From Pseudomonas kilonensis (GTDB lineage Bacteria; Pseudomonadota; Gammaproteobacteria; Pseudomonadales; Pseudomonadaceae): 64,000 nt of DNA. Made by a program: the position numbers and the translations under genes. Each line of letters begins with the position of its first letter. Position 1 is the stretch's first letter. Below the pieces are notes generated by a model. That model saw only the letters and a program-made list of their open reading frames with translations, did no database searches and was not told where the DNA came from. The stretch is taken from positions 217,475-281,474 of the forward strand of contig NZ_LHVH01000019.1 of the NCBI RefSeq assembly GCF_001269885.1. The letters are read 5' to 3'. Below, one piece after another: positions 8,361 through 16,971 of this stretch.

Positions 8361-8393
8361 CCTATCGCGAGCAAGCTTTGCTCCCACAGGGGG
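8361..8393. repeat. Single REP element
   Basis: TATCGCGAGCAAGCTTTGCTC followed by CCACAGGGGG is one diverged REP copy. It sits in the 302-bp space 8232-8533 between the OprD promoter side and the end of the ApbE gene. Apart from this element the space shows no coding or RNA signal I can support. Confidence 0.7.
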
Positions 8394-8533
8394 CAGCGTT
8401 CAGGTGCAACACCGGACGCTGCACTCACTCAGCACATGGCTGCAAGGTTTGCGCTGTGAGGCGGGTGCATGATGACCTTCTCCGGCTGGTGCGTGAGTGG
8501 TCGTTCTTCTGACTCAACACCCGAGCGTCGGCG

Positions 8534-9499
8534 TCAGCGCGTTTGGACCTGAGCCTGCAACTGTCCGCCGACTATGGATATTTCCTTGAACTGCAAACCG
8601 TCGCGCACGACGAACAATGCGTCCATCCCGCGTTCTTGTGCCAGGCGGGGGCCTTGGGTTTCGCCCAGTACCATCAGCGCTGTGGCCCAGGCGTCGGCGA
8701 GCATGCATGAAGTCGACACCACCGTGACGGCTGCGAGCGGGTTGCACAGGGGGGCGCCGGTGGCTGGGTTCATCGTGTGGGCGTAGGACTGCCCCCTGAC
8801 GTCGACCCAATGTCGGTAATCCCCGGAGGTGGCGATGGCGGCGTCGCTGAGTTCCATCACCCCCATGACCTCACGCACGCCCCGACGGGGTTTTTCCATG
8901 GCCACGACCCAAGGCTGCCCATCAGGTTTGCTGCCGCGCGCGCGCATCTCGCCGTCGATGCCTACCAGGTAGCGTGTGATGCCAAACCTGTCCAGGCAGC
9001 GGGCCAACTCATCGACACCAAAACCTTTGGCAATGCCGTTCAAGTTGAGGTTAAGCGGTGCCTGTTTGCGCACCTGGTTGCGTTGTGAATCAACGACCAG
9101 CGCTGCACAAGTCGAGCGTCGAGTGGGCGTAGGCAACCCATCGAACACTGGTTCGGTGATGGACAGCTCGCCGGGACCGAAGCCCCAGGCGTCCACCAGA
9201 TCACCAACGGCGATGTCGAAGGCGCCGCCCGATTGCTGGCTGACGCGCAGCGCAGCAGACAATACCGTGGTCAGTTCCTCGGGCAGCGCTATCCATTCCT
9301 GCAACGGTGCGTTGTTGAGGCGATTGAGCTCCGAATCGGCCTTCCAGGTCGACATTTGCTGGTCCACCCGGGCCACGGCACTTGCCAGGGCGTGGCTGAT
9401 TGCGGGGATATCGGGTTCGGCCAGGGCGTAGAACAGAGCGGTGTAGCGCGTGCCCATGGTTTCGCCGTTCAGGCTGTAGCGTCGCCATTCAGTAGACAT
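8534..9499 (-). CDS. apbE: FAD:protein FMN transferase (ApbE)
   Basis: A 321-residue ApbE-family protein. Signatures seen are MGTRYTALFYA at the start, MSTWKADSELNRLN, FDIAVGDLVDAWGFGP, LNLNGIAKGFGVDELA, the GIDGEMRARG segment, ATSGDYRHWVDVRG and the C-terminal HTMNPATGAP motif with S/T-x-x-xADAWATALMVLG. The enzyme transfers FMN from FAD to Ser/Thr of target proteins on the periplasmic side. No signal peptide is evident from this start, which is unusual but occurs in reductase-linked copies. The ATG at 9499 overlaps the end of the upstream PepSY-reductase gene by 11 bp, so the two are translationally linked. The likely local target is the DUF2271 protein encoded upstream in the same operon. 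Confidence 0.9.
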   Translation of the reverse strand: MSTEWRRYSLNGETMGTRYTALFYALAEPDIPAISHALASAVARVDQQMSTWKADSELNRLNNAPLQEWIALPEELTTVLSAALRVSQQSGGAFDIAVGDLVDAWGFGPGELSITEPVFDGLPTPTRRSTCAALVVDSQRNQVRKQAPLNLNLNGIAKGFGVDELARCLDRFGITRYLVGIDGEMRARGSKPDGQPWVVAMEKPRRGVREVMGVMELSDAAIATSGDYRHWVDVRGQSYAHTMNPATGAPLCNPLAAVTVVSTSCMLADAWATALMVLGETQGPRLAQERGMDALFVVRDGLQFKEISIVGGQLQAQVQTR

Positions 9500-11669
9500 C
9501 TTCACGGTAGCGTCCCTGTGCCTTGAGGGTCAGCACATTCAGGTTGAGGGGAGCCAGCACTTCATCCAGCGCCAGCATCACGCCCTTGGCCATCTCGCGA
9601 CCGCCGCAAACCAGTACCTGGGCGCCTTTTTCGATCAGCCGACGCAACATCAGGGCGTCGCTGATCAGCCGGTCTTGCACATAGGAACGGTCCATGACCT
9701 GGGAAAAGGCCGCGTGCAACGCCGTCAGGCGCCGGTCAGCCAGGTAATGGTTGAGCTCGGTTTCGTAGAGGAAGTCCGAGGCCGGGTTACGCCCACCCCA
9801 ATACAAGTGCATAGGGTGGTGGGCCTTGTTGTTCCGGATAAAACCGGCTAGCGGGCCGATGCCGGTACCGGCGCCGATCAGAATCACTGGGTGCGCCCCC
9901 GACGCTGGGCGAAATTGTGGATTCGGTTGGATAAAGGCGTCGATGGTCGCCCCGATCTCCAGGCTGTGAAGGAATGATGAGCACAGACCTCCTTTGTGTT
10001 TGCGTACGCAGATCTCCAGCACGCCGTCCTGTGAGCTGCTGGCCAGCGAGTAGAACCGAGGGAGGGGGTTGTCAGGGGGCAGGATGCCGACCAGATCACC
10101 GGCTTCAAAGGCCGGTAATATCCCTGAGGCTTTGAACCGCAGCACGTGGGTGGGCGCGCCGACTTGTTCACCATAGGCAATGCGCTCGACCAGGATCAGT
10201 TGATGGGTGCGGGGCGGCTGTGCGGTGTGGATCAGCGTCAGGTCTTGCCCCAGCACCTCACCCACGGCGTGGCCCCAGCGAGCAAATTCCTGGGATGACT
10301 GGCGGTTGATGGTTTCCAGTCCGATCAACGGCGTGCCACCAGCCTGCAACAAGGCTTCCTGTACCTGATGGGCAAACTGACAGAACTGCGCAAACAGCCG
10401 GTCGCCAAAACCCAGCACGGCAAACGGCTGGCCAGGTTTCAGGCCGGCTTCGGCCAGCCGTGCCAGGAACTGCGAAGCCGAGGCCGGGGCATTGCCGTCA
10501 CCGTGGGTCGCGGTGAGGATGAACACGCGTTGAGCGTTGCCGTAGTCGTTGGCGTATTGATTCATTGCCGCGCTGTGAACGCGGTGGCCGGCTTGATGCA
10601 AGGCTTCATGCAAGGTGTTGGCAAAGCCCCAGGTGCTGTTGGTTTCGCTGCCGACCAGGATAACGGTGTCTGCGGATTGTGCTGCGCTGTTGTGGCGGAT
10701 ATTCGGCCCGGCCTGGCGGCGACGCCACCAGATCAGGATGCCGGTGATGCTCATCACTGGCACGCCGAGGGCACAGAGGCCCAGCAACAGGCCCAGCCAC
10801 CAGAGCCCTTCACCGGTGTGCAACTGATAGATCAACTCGTAGACGTTGCGCGTCGAGTCGTGAGCTTGATAGGACAACAGGGCGCCGCTGACCGGGTCCA
10901 CGTAGCCGTCGCCCTGGGCCGTGCGCAGGGAAAACACGTCTTGCGGATTATTCGGGCTGGGGTAGACGAGCTCGCGCAGATCAGTCAGATCGGTGGCCTG
11001 CAAAGCTTGCAGGCTCGCCACGGGCGAGGCCGAGCCCGCGCTGATGTGGTCGGGGAATGCAGGTTCGCTCTGACTGCCATCGGCGATGAAGTCGAAGGTC
11101 GTGGCGCACATGTAGAGCCCGCTCAGTGCCGATAACAGCAGCCCAAGCAACGCGAATCGACCGACCTCTGCGTGCCAGCGCTGGCTGAAGTCGCCCCGCA
11201 ATGGCCGCAGCAGGTTGCGCCAGCCGCCGACCCGCCGGACCAGCAACAGCGCCCCGGACACCGACAGCATCAGCATGAACAGCGCGCCGACGCCTGACAC
11301 CCCGTGGCCCGGCGTACCAAGAAACAGCGAGCGGTGCAGGTCTTTCATCCAGCGTGAGAAAGCGGAGGGTTCGTACGGGGCCAGGCCTCGTCCGGTCAGC
11401 GGGTCGACCTTTTCGGCCCCGACCCGGCCGTCCTGATTGAAGTAGACGATGACGGTCCCGGACGCGGTGCGCTGGATCTGCTCCACGCCCGGAAAGTGAC
11501 TGGCAACGCGTCCGGCCAATTGGCCGACATTGACTTGCCCGGCCGCAGTGGACGTGTTGTTCAGGCGTTCAAGGGCCGGATCGACAGACAACATCGCGCC
11601 GCTGATGGCCAAGAGCATGACCAGCAGGGCGGCGATCAGACCGGGCAGGGAGTGGAGCTGGCGAAGCAT
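9489..11669 (-). CDS. PepSY-TM / flavodoxin / NAD(P)H reductase fusion
   Basis: A 726-residue membrane flavoprotein. Residues 1-330 are a PepSY-TM module: membrane segments near 10-29, 127-145, 171-189 and 290-315 with periplasmic PepSY-like parts between and several membrane-proximal His (such as H112, H166, H284). Residues about 336-480 form a flavodoxin-like FMN domain (VGSETNSTWGFA, TATHGDGNAPAS). Residues 490-726 form a sulfite-reductase-like FAD/NADPH module with RFYSLASS near 539, GAGTGIGPLAGF at 599-610 and VCGGREMAKGV near 687. This layout moves electrons from cytoplasmic NAD(P)H across the membrane. A strong GGAGG lies 6 bp before the ATG. It leads into apbE and follows the DUF2271 and PepSY genes, all on the minus strand. 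Ferric-siderophore or other periplasmic reduction is a plausible role, by inference. Confidence 0.88.
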   Translation of the reverse strand: MLRQLHSLPGLIAALLVMLLAISGAMLSVDPALERLNNTSTAAGQVNVGQLAGRVASHFPGVEQIQRTASGTVIVYFNQDGRVGAEKVDPLTGRGLAPYEPSAFSRWMKDLHRSLFLGTPGHGVSGVGALFMLMLSVSGALLLVRRVGGWRNLLRPLRGDFSQRWHAEVGRFALLGLLLSALSGLYMCATTFDFIADGSQSEPAFPDHISAGSASPVASLQALQATDLTDLRELVYPSPNNPQDVFSLRTAQGDGYVDPVSGALLSYQAHDSTRNVYELIYQLHTGEGLWWLGLLLGLCALGVPVMSITGILIWWRRRQAGPNIRHNSAAQSADTVILVGSETNSTWGFANTLHEALHQAGHRVHSAAMNQYANDYGNAQRVFILTATHGDGNAPASASQFLARLAEAGLKPGQPFAVLGFGDRLFAQFCQFAHQVQEALLQAGGTPLIGLETINRQSSQEFARWGHAVGEVLGQDLTLIHTAQPPRTHQLILVERIAYGEQVGAPTHVLRFKASGILPAFEAGDLVGILPPDNPLPRFYSLASSSQDGVLEICVRKHKGGLCSSFLHSLEIGATIDAFIQPNPQFRPASGAHPVILIGAGTGIGPLAGFIRNNKAHHPMHLYWGGRNPASDFLYETELNHYLADRRLTALHAAFSQVMDRSYVQDRLISDALMLRRLIEKGAQVLVCGGREMAKGVMLALDEVLAPLNLNVLTLKAQGRYREDVY

Positions 11670-11693
11670 GTTCGGCCTCCGAACAGGTAGGTG

Positions 11694-12164
11694 CTACAAA
11701 TCGTAGGTAAAGGATTCGACGTAGGTCTTACCGGCCGCCGGCTTGCCTGCGCCTTCGCTGGTCAGTGGCACGCTGACGTCGGCCCGGGCATCACGCTTAT
11801 CCTCGACGGCGCTATCGATACGGATCTGATACCCGGCATCGATCAGGGTGTCTGCCAGCTCGACGCTGACTTTGAGGGTGTCGCCGCTGCCAACGCTGGC
11901 GCCGCTGACGCCGTCGTACTCGCTGGGGCTCAGCTTGCTTCCACGGGCCCAGTCGGCCAGGTGCTTGTAGTACTTGGCCTTTTTGCCGGCCACCCAGAGG
12001 GTTTTCTGGTACTGGCCGCTGGCGTCGGTGACGTAGATCGCCAGGTACGCATCGTTGCCGCTGTAGCGCTTGAGCAGGGTCGTGAGGGTTACTTCACGGG
12101 CTTGAGCCAGCCCCGGCAGGATGATGGCGCTGGCGAGGCAGGTTGCAGCGATGATTTTTTTCAT
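11694..12164 (-). CDS. Periplasmic DUF2271 protein, candidate flavinylated carrier
   Basis: A 156-residue protein with a Sec signal peptide (MKKIIAATCL to LAQA-REV) and the DUF2271 beta-sandwich pattern (YLAIYVTDASGQYQKTLWV, AGYQIRIDSAVED). At residues 84-90 it carries D-G-V-S-G-A-S, which fits the ApbE acceptor consensus Dxx(S/T)GA(S/T); Ser90 would carry FMN. The neighbouring apbE and flavodoxin-reductase genes make a covalent-FMN periplasmic electron carrier likely. The ATG at 12164 is chosen over an upstream extension because it has an AAGGA ribosome site and starts the signal peptide directly. It is 24 bp from the reductase gene. Confidence 0.85.
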   Translation of the reverse strand: MKKIIAATCLASAIILPGLAQAREVTLTTLLKRYSGNDAYLAIYVTDASGQYQKTLWVAGKKAKYYKHLADWARGSKLSPSEYDGVSGASVGSGDTLKVSVELADTLIDAGYQIRIDSAVEDKRDARADVSVPLTSEGAGKPAAGKTYVESFTYDL

Positions 12165-12250
12165 GGGAGGTGTCCTTTTGATCGTTGGGGCGAGAGCCTG
12201 GACCTGCTTGCTGACAGCAACCTGAATGGCAGGATCAACGCGTCGAAATG

Positions 12251-12574
12251 TCACGGCGCGGGAGCAGGGGCGAGGTAGGCGCTGGCATCGTCATCGTCCC
12301 GGAAGTAGATCTCGAGCTCGCGCAGGTGCAGCGACGCTGGTGTGTAGCGGGCTTCGATGACATTGCCCTGGCGGTCCAGGCCCTTGAGCTTGTAGCAGCC
12401 GTCGTCCACCTTGATGCGCTGCACCGTCCAGCCGTACCGCTGTTCCACCTGCAGGCGCAGGGTTTCCCGTGGCTGCCAGTCATTGACCGGTTCGCCGCAG
12501 TCGTCATCGGCCAAGGCGTAACCGTTGGCCAGCACGCTTATCAGCGCAGTGCTGGCGATAAAACCTGATTTCAT
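12251..12574 (-). CDS. Small secreted PepSY-domain protein
   Basis: A 107-residue protein with signal peptide MKSGFIASTALISVLANGYALA and a mature PepSY-like domain (RLQVEQRYGWTVQRIKVDDG, YKLKGLDRQGNVIEARY). Two Cys (in DDDCGEP and DDGCYKL) could pair. PepSY domains inhibit proteases or, in redox loci, occur with membrane reductases. The start at 12574 gives a complete signal peptide. It is first in the minus-strand unit that leads to the DUF2271, reductase and ApbE genes and faces the two-component genes across a 130-bp divergent region, the likely control point. Confidence 0.82.
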   Translation of the reverse strand: MKSGFIASTALISVLANGYALADDDCGEPVNDWQPRETLRLQVEQRYGWTVQRIKVDDGCYKLKGLDRQGNVIEARYTPASLHLRELEIYFRDDDDASAYLAPAPAP

Positions 12575-12704
12575 GATCTGTCTCCTGCCGGGGCTTCGTT
12601 GTGGGCATACCCTACGGTGCATTCCTGACAGCCAGCTGAATCTTCAGATTCACGTCAGGTAAGGCCGCTAAGGTGCGGCAAACCACGATGACAGGAGCTG
12701 CCCG

Positions 12705-13364
12705 ATGCGGGTTTTATTGGTTGAGGACTCGCCAAGGTTGGGGGAGGCGGTGCGCGAGCAGATCGCCGATGACGGCCATGCCGTTGATTGGGTGCAGAAC
12801 CTTGCCCATGCACGCAGCAGCGTGAGCACGACCGCTTATGACCTGATCCTGCTTGACTTGATGTTGCCGGACGGCCGAGGGCTGGACTTCCTGCGCCAGC
12901 GACGCAGCGCAGGTGAGGCGACTGCGGTGATCATCCTGACGGCCCAGGACCAGATCTCTGATCGAATCGCCGGCCTCAATGCCGGCGCCGACGATTACCT
13001 GGTCAAACCCTTCGACCTGTTTGAACTGTCGGCCCGTGTGGCTGCGGTGGCCCGTCGTTACAGCGGCAACCCCAATCCCCAGATCAGGCTCGGTGAGCTG
13101 CACGTCGACATGACGGCCCGTACGTTGCATCGGGCCGGCATGGCCGTGGACCTCACTGCCCGGGAATGGGCGCTGTTGGAGGCATTCATCCAGCGTCCCG
13201 GCGCGCTGCTGTCCAAGGGGCAACTCGAAGATCGGCTGTACGCCTTCGGCGCCGAAATTGAAAGCAACACGATCGAGGTCTATATCAGTCGATTGCGAAA
13301 GAAACTCGGGCGCGACCTGATTGAAACCGTGCGGGGCATGGGTTACCGGATGGTGTCGGCATGA
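12705..13364 (+). CDS. OmpR/PhoB-family response regulator
   Basis: A 219-residue regulator with a receiver domain (residues 1-115; acidic pocket E7-D8, phospho-acceptor D51 in LILLDLMLPDG, K101-type VKPFD) and an OmpR winged helix (residues 125-219; LTAREWALLEAF, SNTIEVYISRLRKKL, IETVRGMGYRM). AGGAG precedes the ATG. The closest recognisable type is the QseB/PmrA/TctD group. Its 3' end overlaps the kinase gene by 4 bp. Divergence from the PepSY/DUF2271/ApbE operon suggests it controls that operon. Confidence 0.92.
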   Translation: MRVLLVEDSPRLGEAVREQIADDGHAVDWVQNLAHARSSVSTTAYDLILLDLMLPDGRGLDFLRQRRSAGEATAVIILTAQDQISDRIAGLNAGADDYLVKPFDLFELSARVAAVARRYSGNPNPQIRLGELHVDMTARTLHRAGMAVDLTAREWALLEAFIQRPGALLSKGQLEDRLYAFGAEIESNTIEVYISRLRKKLGRDLIETVRGMGYRMVSA

Positions 13365-14719
13365 AGACGACCTTCAGCCTGCAAAAACGTCTGGGCCTGG
13401 GACTGACGCTGGGCATGACGTTGCTCTGGCTGATGGCGACAATCGGCACTTGGCGCGGGGTGCAACATGAGCTGAACGAGGCCTTTGACAGCGCACTTGA
13501 GGAGACCGCCCAACGCATCCTCCCCCTGGCCGTGCTGGAAATCAGCAACCGGGAAAACCCGGAGGAGGTGCAACAGGTTGCCACCCTGAAGATGCACAAG
13601 GAGCACCTGACTTATCTGGTGCGCGATGCTGCAGGCAAGGTCCTGATGCAGTCCCACGATGCCAACCCGCAGATCTTCAGCAAACACCCGGCCGAGGGGT
13701 TCTCCACGATTGGAAAGTACCGTCTGTATGGCGCCAGTGCGCTGCGTGAGACGGTATTCATCGAAGTCGCCGAGCCGTTGCGCCATCGCCGCGAGGCCGC
13801 ACGACAGGCCTTGTTTACCTTGTTGTGGCCGTTATTGGCGCTGGTCCCCATCAGCCTGTTGGGGACCTGGTTATTGGTGCGCATGAGCCTGGGCAGCGTG
13901 CTGGCCTATCGTTACGCGGTAGAGGCCCGTGGCGTGGGTGATCTGTCGCCGATCAAGGTGTCGCGCCTGCCGGCAGAAATCAACCCCTTGGCGGATGCGG
14001 TAAACCGCCTGTTGGAGCGCTTGCGCAAGGCCCTGGAGGCCGAACGCAGCTTCACTGCCAATAGCGCACATGAGCTGCGTACACCCTTGGCCGCGACACT
14101 GGCGCAAGTCCAGAGGCTGTACCAGGAGGCCCCTGAAGGCCCGTTGCGTTTGCGTGCGAAAAAGATCGAAAGCGCTTTGCGCGAATTGGCCCGGTTATCG
14201 GAAAAACTCATGCAATTGGCCAAGGCTGAAGGGGGCGGACTGCTCTCGCAAGCGCCCCAGGACCTGGTCCCATTGTTGGCTCACGTGGTGGATGAGTGGC
14301 GGCACAACAGCACCCGCCAGATCGCGCTGCAACTTCCTGCCCAGGCCCATGTGTATTCGACCGTCGACCCGGATGCCTTTGGCATTCTGTTGCGCAATCT
14401 GATCGAGAACGCATTGAAGTACGGTGCGATGGATCAACCCATCGAAGTCACCCTCACGGACCAGGCGCTGTTGCGGGTGATCAATGCCGGACCGGTGGTG
14501 CCGGTGGCCGTCCTGCAGCACCTGACCGAACGTTTCGTGCGCGGCCAGAGCGAAACCAGTGGGTCGGGATTGGGGTTGGCGATCGTCAAGACGATTGTGC
14601 AGGGGATCAATGGACGAATCGAACTGTTGTCTCCGGCAAAAGACCGAGAGGAGGGGTTCGAGGTTCGGGTCTGGCTACCACTTGCCACCGTTGCCGTCGG
14701 CCATTCGTCAGCCAGCTAA
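13361..14719 (+). CDS. Sensor histidine kinase (QseC/PmrB-like)
   Basis: A 452-residue membrane kinase. Helix one spans about residues 12-32, a periplasmic sensor of about 120 residues follows, and helix two spans about 150-173, then a HAMP-like linker. The HisKA box has the phospho-acceptor H237 in FTANSAHELRTPLA, and the ATPase domain shows N-box NLIENALKYG and G-box GSGLGLAIVKTI. It starts inside the stop of the response-regulator gene (ATGA overlap), so the pair is co-translated. The periplasmic sensor shows no obvious iron-binding ExxE motif, so the signal is unknown; the neighbouring redox operon suggests envelope redox or metal status. Confidence 0.92.
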   Translation: MKTTFSLQKRLGLGLTLGMTLLWLMATIGTWRGVQHELNEAFDSALEETAQRILPLAVLEISNRENPEEVQQVATLKMHKEHLTYLVRDAAGKVLMQSHDANPQIFSKHPAEGFSTIGKYRLYGASALRETVFIEVAEPLRHRREAARQALFTLLWPLLALVPISLLGTWLLVRMSLGSVLAYRYAVEARGVGDLSPIKVSRLPAEINPLADAVNRLLERLRKALEAERSFTANSAHELRTPLAATLAQVQRLYQEAPEGPLRLRAKKIESALRELARLSEKLMQLAKAEGGGLLSQAPQDLVPLLAHVVDEWRHNSTRQIALQLPAQAHVYSTVDPDAFGILLRNLIENALKYGAMDQPIEVTLTDQALLRVINAGPVVPVAVLQHLTERFVRGQSETSGSGLGLAIVKTIVQGINGRIELLSPAKDREEGFEVRVWLPLATVAVGHSSAS

Positions 14720-14808
14720 CCCGGGCATTCTTGACAATCAATCGACCTTGAGCAAATACTCGCACCCATATTCATATATATGACTAGATAACAAGGTGAA
14801 TAAGGTCA

Positions 14809-15540
14809 ATGAAATCTCTCTCCAGTGATGCCCGCCTGCCGCTGTATCAACGTTTACGCGACCAATTGGCTGAACAGATCGCCAATAATCGCTGGCGTCC
14901 GGGGGAGGCGATTCCTACTGAGGCGGCACTTTCAGCCGAATACCAGTTGTCTACCGGCACGGTGCGCAAGGCCATCGATGCATTGGTCAGCGAGGGCGTC
15001 CTGGAGCGCCAGCAGGGGCGTGGCACCTTCATTCGCCGGCCGCAATTTCAATCGTCGCTGTTCCGGTTTTTCCGCTTTCAAAGCGCTTCAGGCGAACGCC
15101 GGGTTCCCGAGAGCCGGATCCTGTCCGTGGAGCCGGTGGCCGCGCCTTCGGCGGTGGCCCAGGCGCTGGGGTTGCCGGCGGATGCGCCGGTGATTCGCAT
15201 CGTGCGGGTGCGTCTGCTGGATGTAGCGCCGGTGCTCGCCGAAGAAATCTGGCTGCCCCGCAACCGTTTCCAACCCTTGCTCGAGATCGACCTGAGTCAA
15301 AAGGGACCGCTGCTTTATCCCATCTATGAAGAAACCTGCGGTCAGGTGGTCGCCTATGCCGAAGAAACCCTCACCGCCGAATCGGTGAATGAGGTGTACG
15401 CGCGATTGCTGCAGGTACCGGTCAACAGCCCGGTGGTGGTGATCGAGCGTCTGGCGCGGGACTACGCCGGCAATCCCCTGGAGTGGCGACGCTCACGCGG
15501 GCACGCCGAGCATTTCCGCTACCGCGTGGAAATCCGCTGA
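14809..15540 (+). CDS. GntR/HutC-family regulator (UTRA domain)
   Basis: A 243-residue regulator. The GntR HTH is in residues 8-75 (LPLYQRLRDQLAEQI, PTEAALSAEYQLSTGTVRKA, LERQQGRGTFIRRP). The UTRA ligand domain follows from about 95 to the end (RIVRVRLLDVAPVLAEEIWL, ARDYAGNPLEWRRSRGHAEH). It stands just ahead of an MFS transporter and an amidohydrolase on the same strand and probably represses them until its ligand appears. The ligand is not evident from sequence. Confidence 0.9.
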   Translation: MKSLSSDARLPLYQRLRDQLAEQIANNRWRPGEAIPTEAALSAEYQLSTGTVRKAIDALVSEGVLERQQGRGTFIRRPQFQSSLFRFFRFQSASGERRVPESRILSVEPVAAPSAVAQALGLPADAPVIRIVRVRLLDVAPVLAEEIWLPRNRFQPLLEIDLSQKGPLLYPIYEETCGQVVAYAEETLTAESVNEVYARLLQVPVNSPVVVIERLARDYAGNPLEWRRSRGHAEHFRYRVEIR

Positions 15541-15662
15541 CCCCACCTGGCTAGCGGCGAGTCGGTCGCCGCAGCCCTTATCGTTTTGTTTGCCATGACT
15601 GGCCTTGCAGCGGCGCGGTTCGCTCTCGGCTGCCTTTCGTTCCAGCCATAAGGATAAAAATC

Positions 15663-16952
15663 ATGTTCAGTTGGTATCGCCAAGTCACTGCGCGGGAGCG
15701 CAAAACGTTTTGGGCCTGTTTCGGCGGATGGTCGCTCGACGCCCTGGAAGTACAGATGTTCGGCCTGGCGATACCGGCGTTGATCGCCGCTTTCGCCCTG
15801 ACCAAGGGCGATGCCGGGCTGGTCAGCGGTGTGACCCTGGTCACTTCGGCCATTGGCGGTTGGGTCGGCGGGACGCTGTCGGACCGTTACGGTCGGGTGC
15901 GCACGCTGCAGTGGATGATCTTGTGGTTTTCGTTCTTTACCTTCCTGTCGGCGTTCGTCACCGGTTTCCACCAGTTGTTGATCGTCAAGGCGTTGCAGGG
16001 CTTTGGGATCGGCGGGGAGTGGGCGGCTGGTGCGGTATTGATGGCCGAGACCATCAACCCCAAGTACCGCGGCAAGGTCATGGGCACGGTACAAAGCGCC
16101 TGGGCGGTGGGTTGGGGGCTGGCGGTCGGCGTCTTCACGCTGATCTACTCCCTTGTGCCGCAAGACATGGCCTGGCGGGTGATGTTCGTCGTGGGGCTGC
16201 TGCCGTCGTTCCTGATTATCTGGGTGCGGCGCAACGTTGAAGAGCCCGACAGTTTCCAGCGCCTGAAAAAAGAAAACGTCATCCCGCAAAGCTTCTTCAA
16301 ATCCCTGGGCGGTATCTTTCGCCCCGAGCTGATCCGCGTGACCTTGTTTGGCGGGTTGCTGGGGCTGGGGGCACACGGTGGTTACCACGCGGTGATGACC
16401 TGGCTGCCGACCTTCCTCAAGACCGAGCGCAACCTGTCGGTACTCAACTCCGGCGGTTACCTGGCGGTGATCATCTTCGCTTTCTGGTGCGGCTGCGTGG
16501 TCAGTGGCTTGTTGATCGATCGTATCGGACGTCGCAAGAACATCGTGCTATTCGCGCTGTGCTGCGTGGTGACCGTGCAGTGTTATGTGTTCCTGCCGTT
16601 GAGCAACACCCAGATGCTGTTCCTGGGTTTCCCGCTCGGCTTCTTCGCGGCGGGCATTCCGGCGAGCCTCGGGGCGTTTTTCAACGAGCTGTACCCGGCG
16701 GATGTCCGCGGCGCCGGCGTGGGGTTCTGCTACAACTTTGGCCGGGTGCTCTCGGCGGTGTTCCCGTTCCTGGTCGGGCACATGAGTGACTCCATGTCCC
16801 TGGGCTCGGCCATTGGCATCGACGCCGGGATTGCCTACGGCGTGGCGGTGATCGCGGCGCTTTGCCTGCCGGAAACCCGCGGTCGCAGCCTGGAAGCCAC
16901 TGCTGCATCGGCGCCTGCGGTGGAGAGTGACGGCCAGGGCGCCCGAGCCTGA
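15663..16952 (+). CDS. MFS transporter (aromatic-acid/H+ symporter-like)
   Basis: A 429-residue protein with twelve predicted helices. MFS signature A appears as GGTLSDRYGRVR after helix two and again as GLLIDRIGRRKN in the second half; GFGIGGEWAAGAVLMAE and PETRGRSLE near the end are typical of sugar/aromatic-acid porters. AAGGA lies 9 bp before the ATG. It probably imports a carboxylate or lactone used by the amidohydrolase encoded 19 bp downstream. Confidence 0.88.
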   Translation: MFSWYRQVTARERKTFWACFGGWSLDALEVQMFGLAIPALIAAFALTKGDAGLVSGVTLVTSAIGGWVGGTLSDRYGRVRTLQWMILWFSFFTFLSAFVTGFHQLLIVKALQGFGIGGEWAAGAVLMAETINPKYRGKVMGTVQSAWAVGWGLAVGVFTLIYSLVPQDMAWRVMFVVGLLPSFLIIWVRRNVEEPDSFQRLKKENVIPQSFFKSLGGIFRPELIRVTLFGGLLGLGAHGGYHAVMTWLPTFLKTERNLSVLNSGGYLAVIIFAFWCGCVVSGLLIDRIGRRKNIVLFALCCVVTVQCYVFLPLSNTQMLFLGFPLGFFAAGIPASLGAFFNELYPADVRGAGVGFCYNFGRVLSAVFPFLVGHMSDSMSLGSAIGIDAGIAYGVAVIAALCLPETRGRSLEATAASAPAVESDGQGARA

Positions 16953-16971
16953 TTTTCCTTATTTTCGATAG

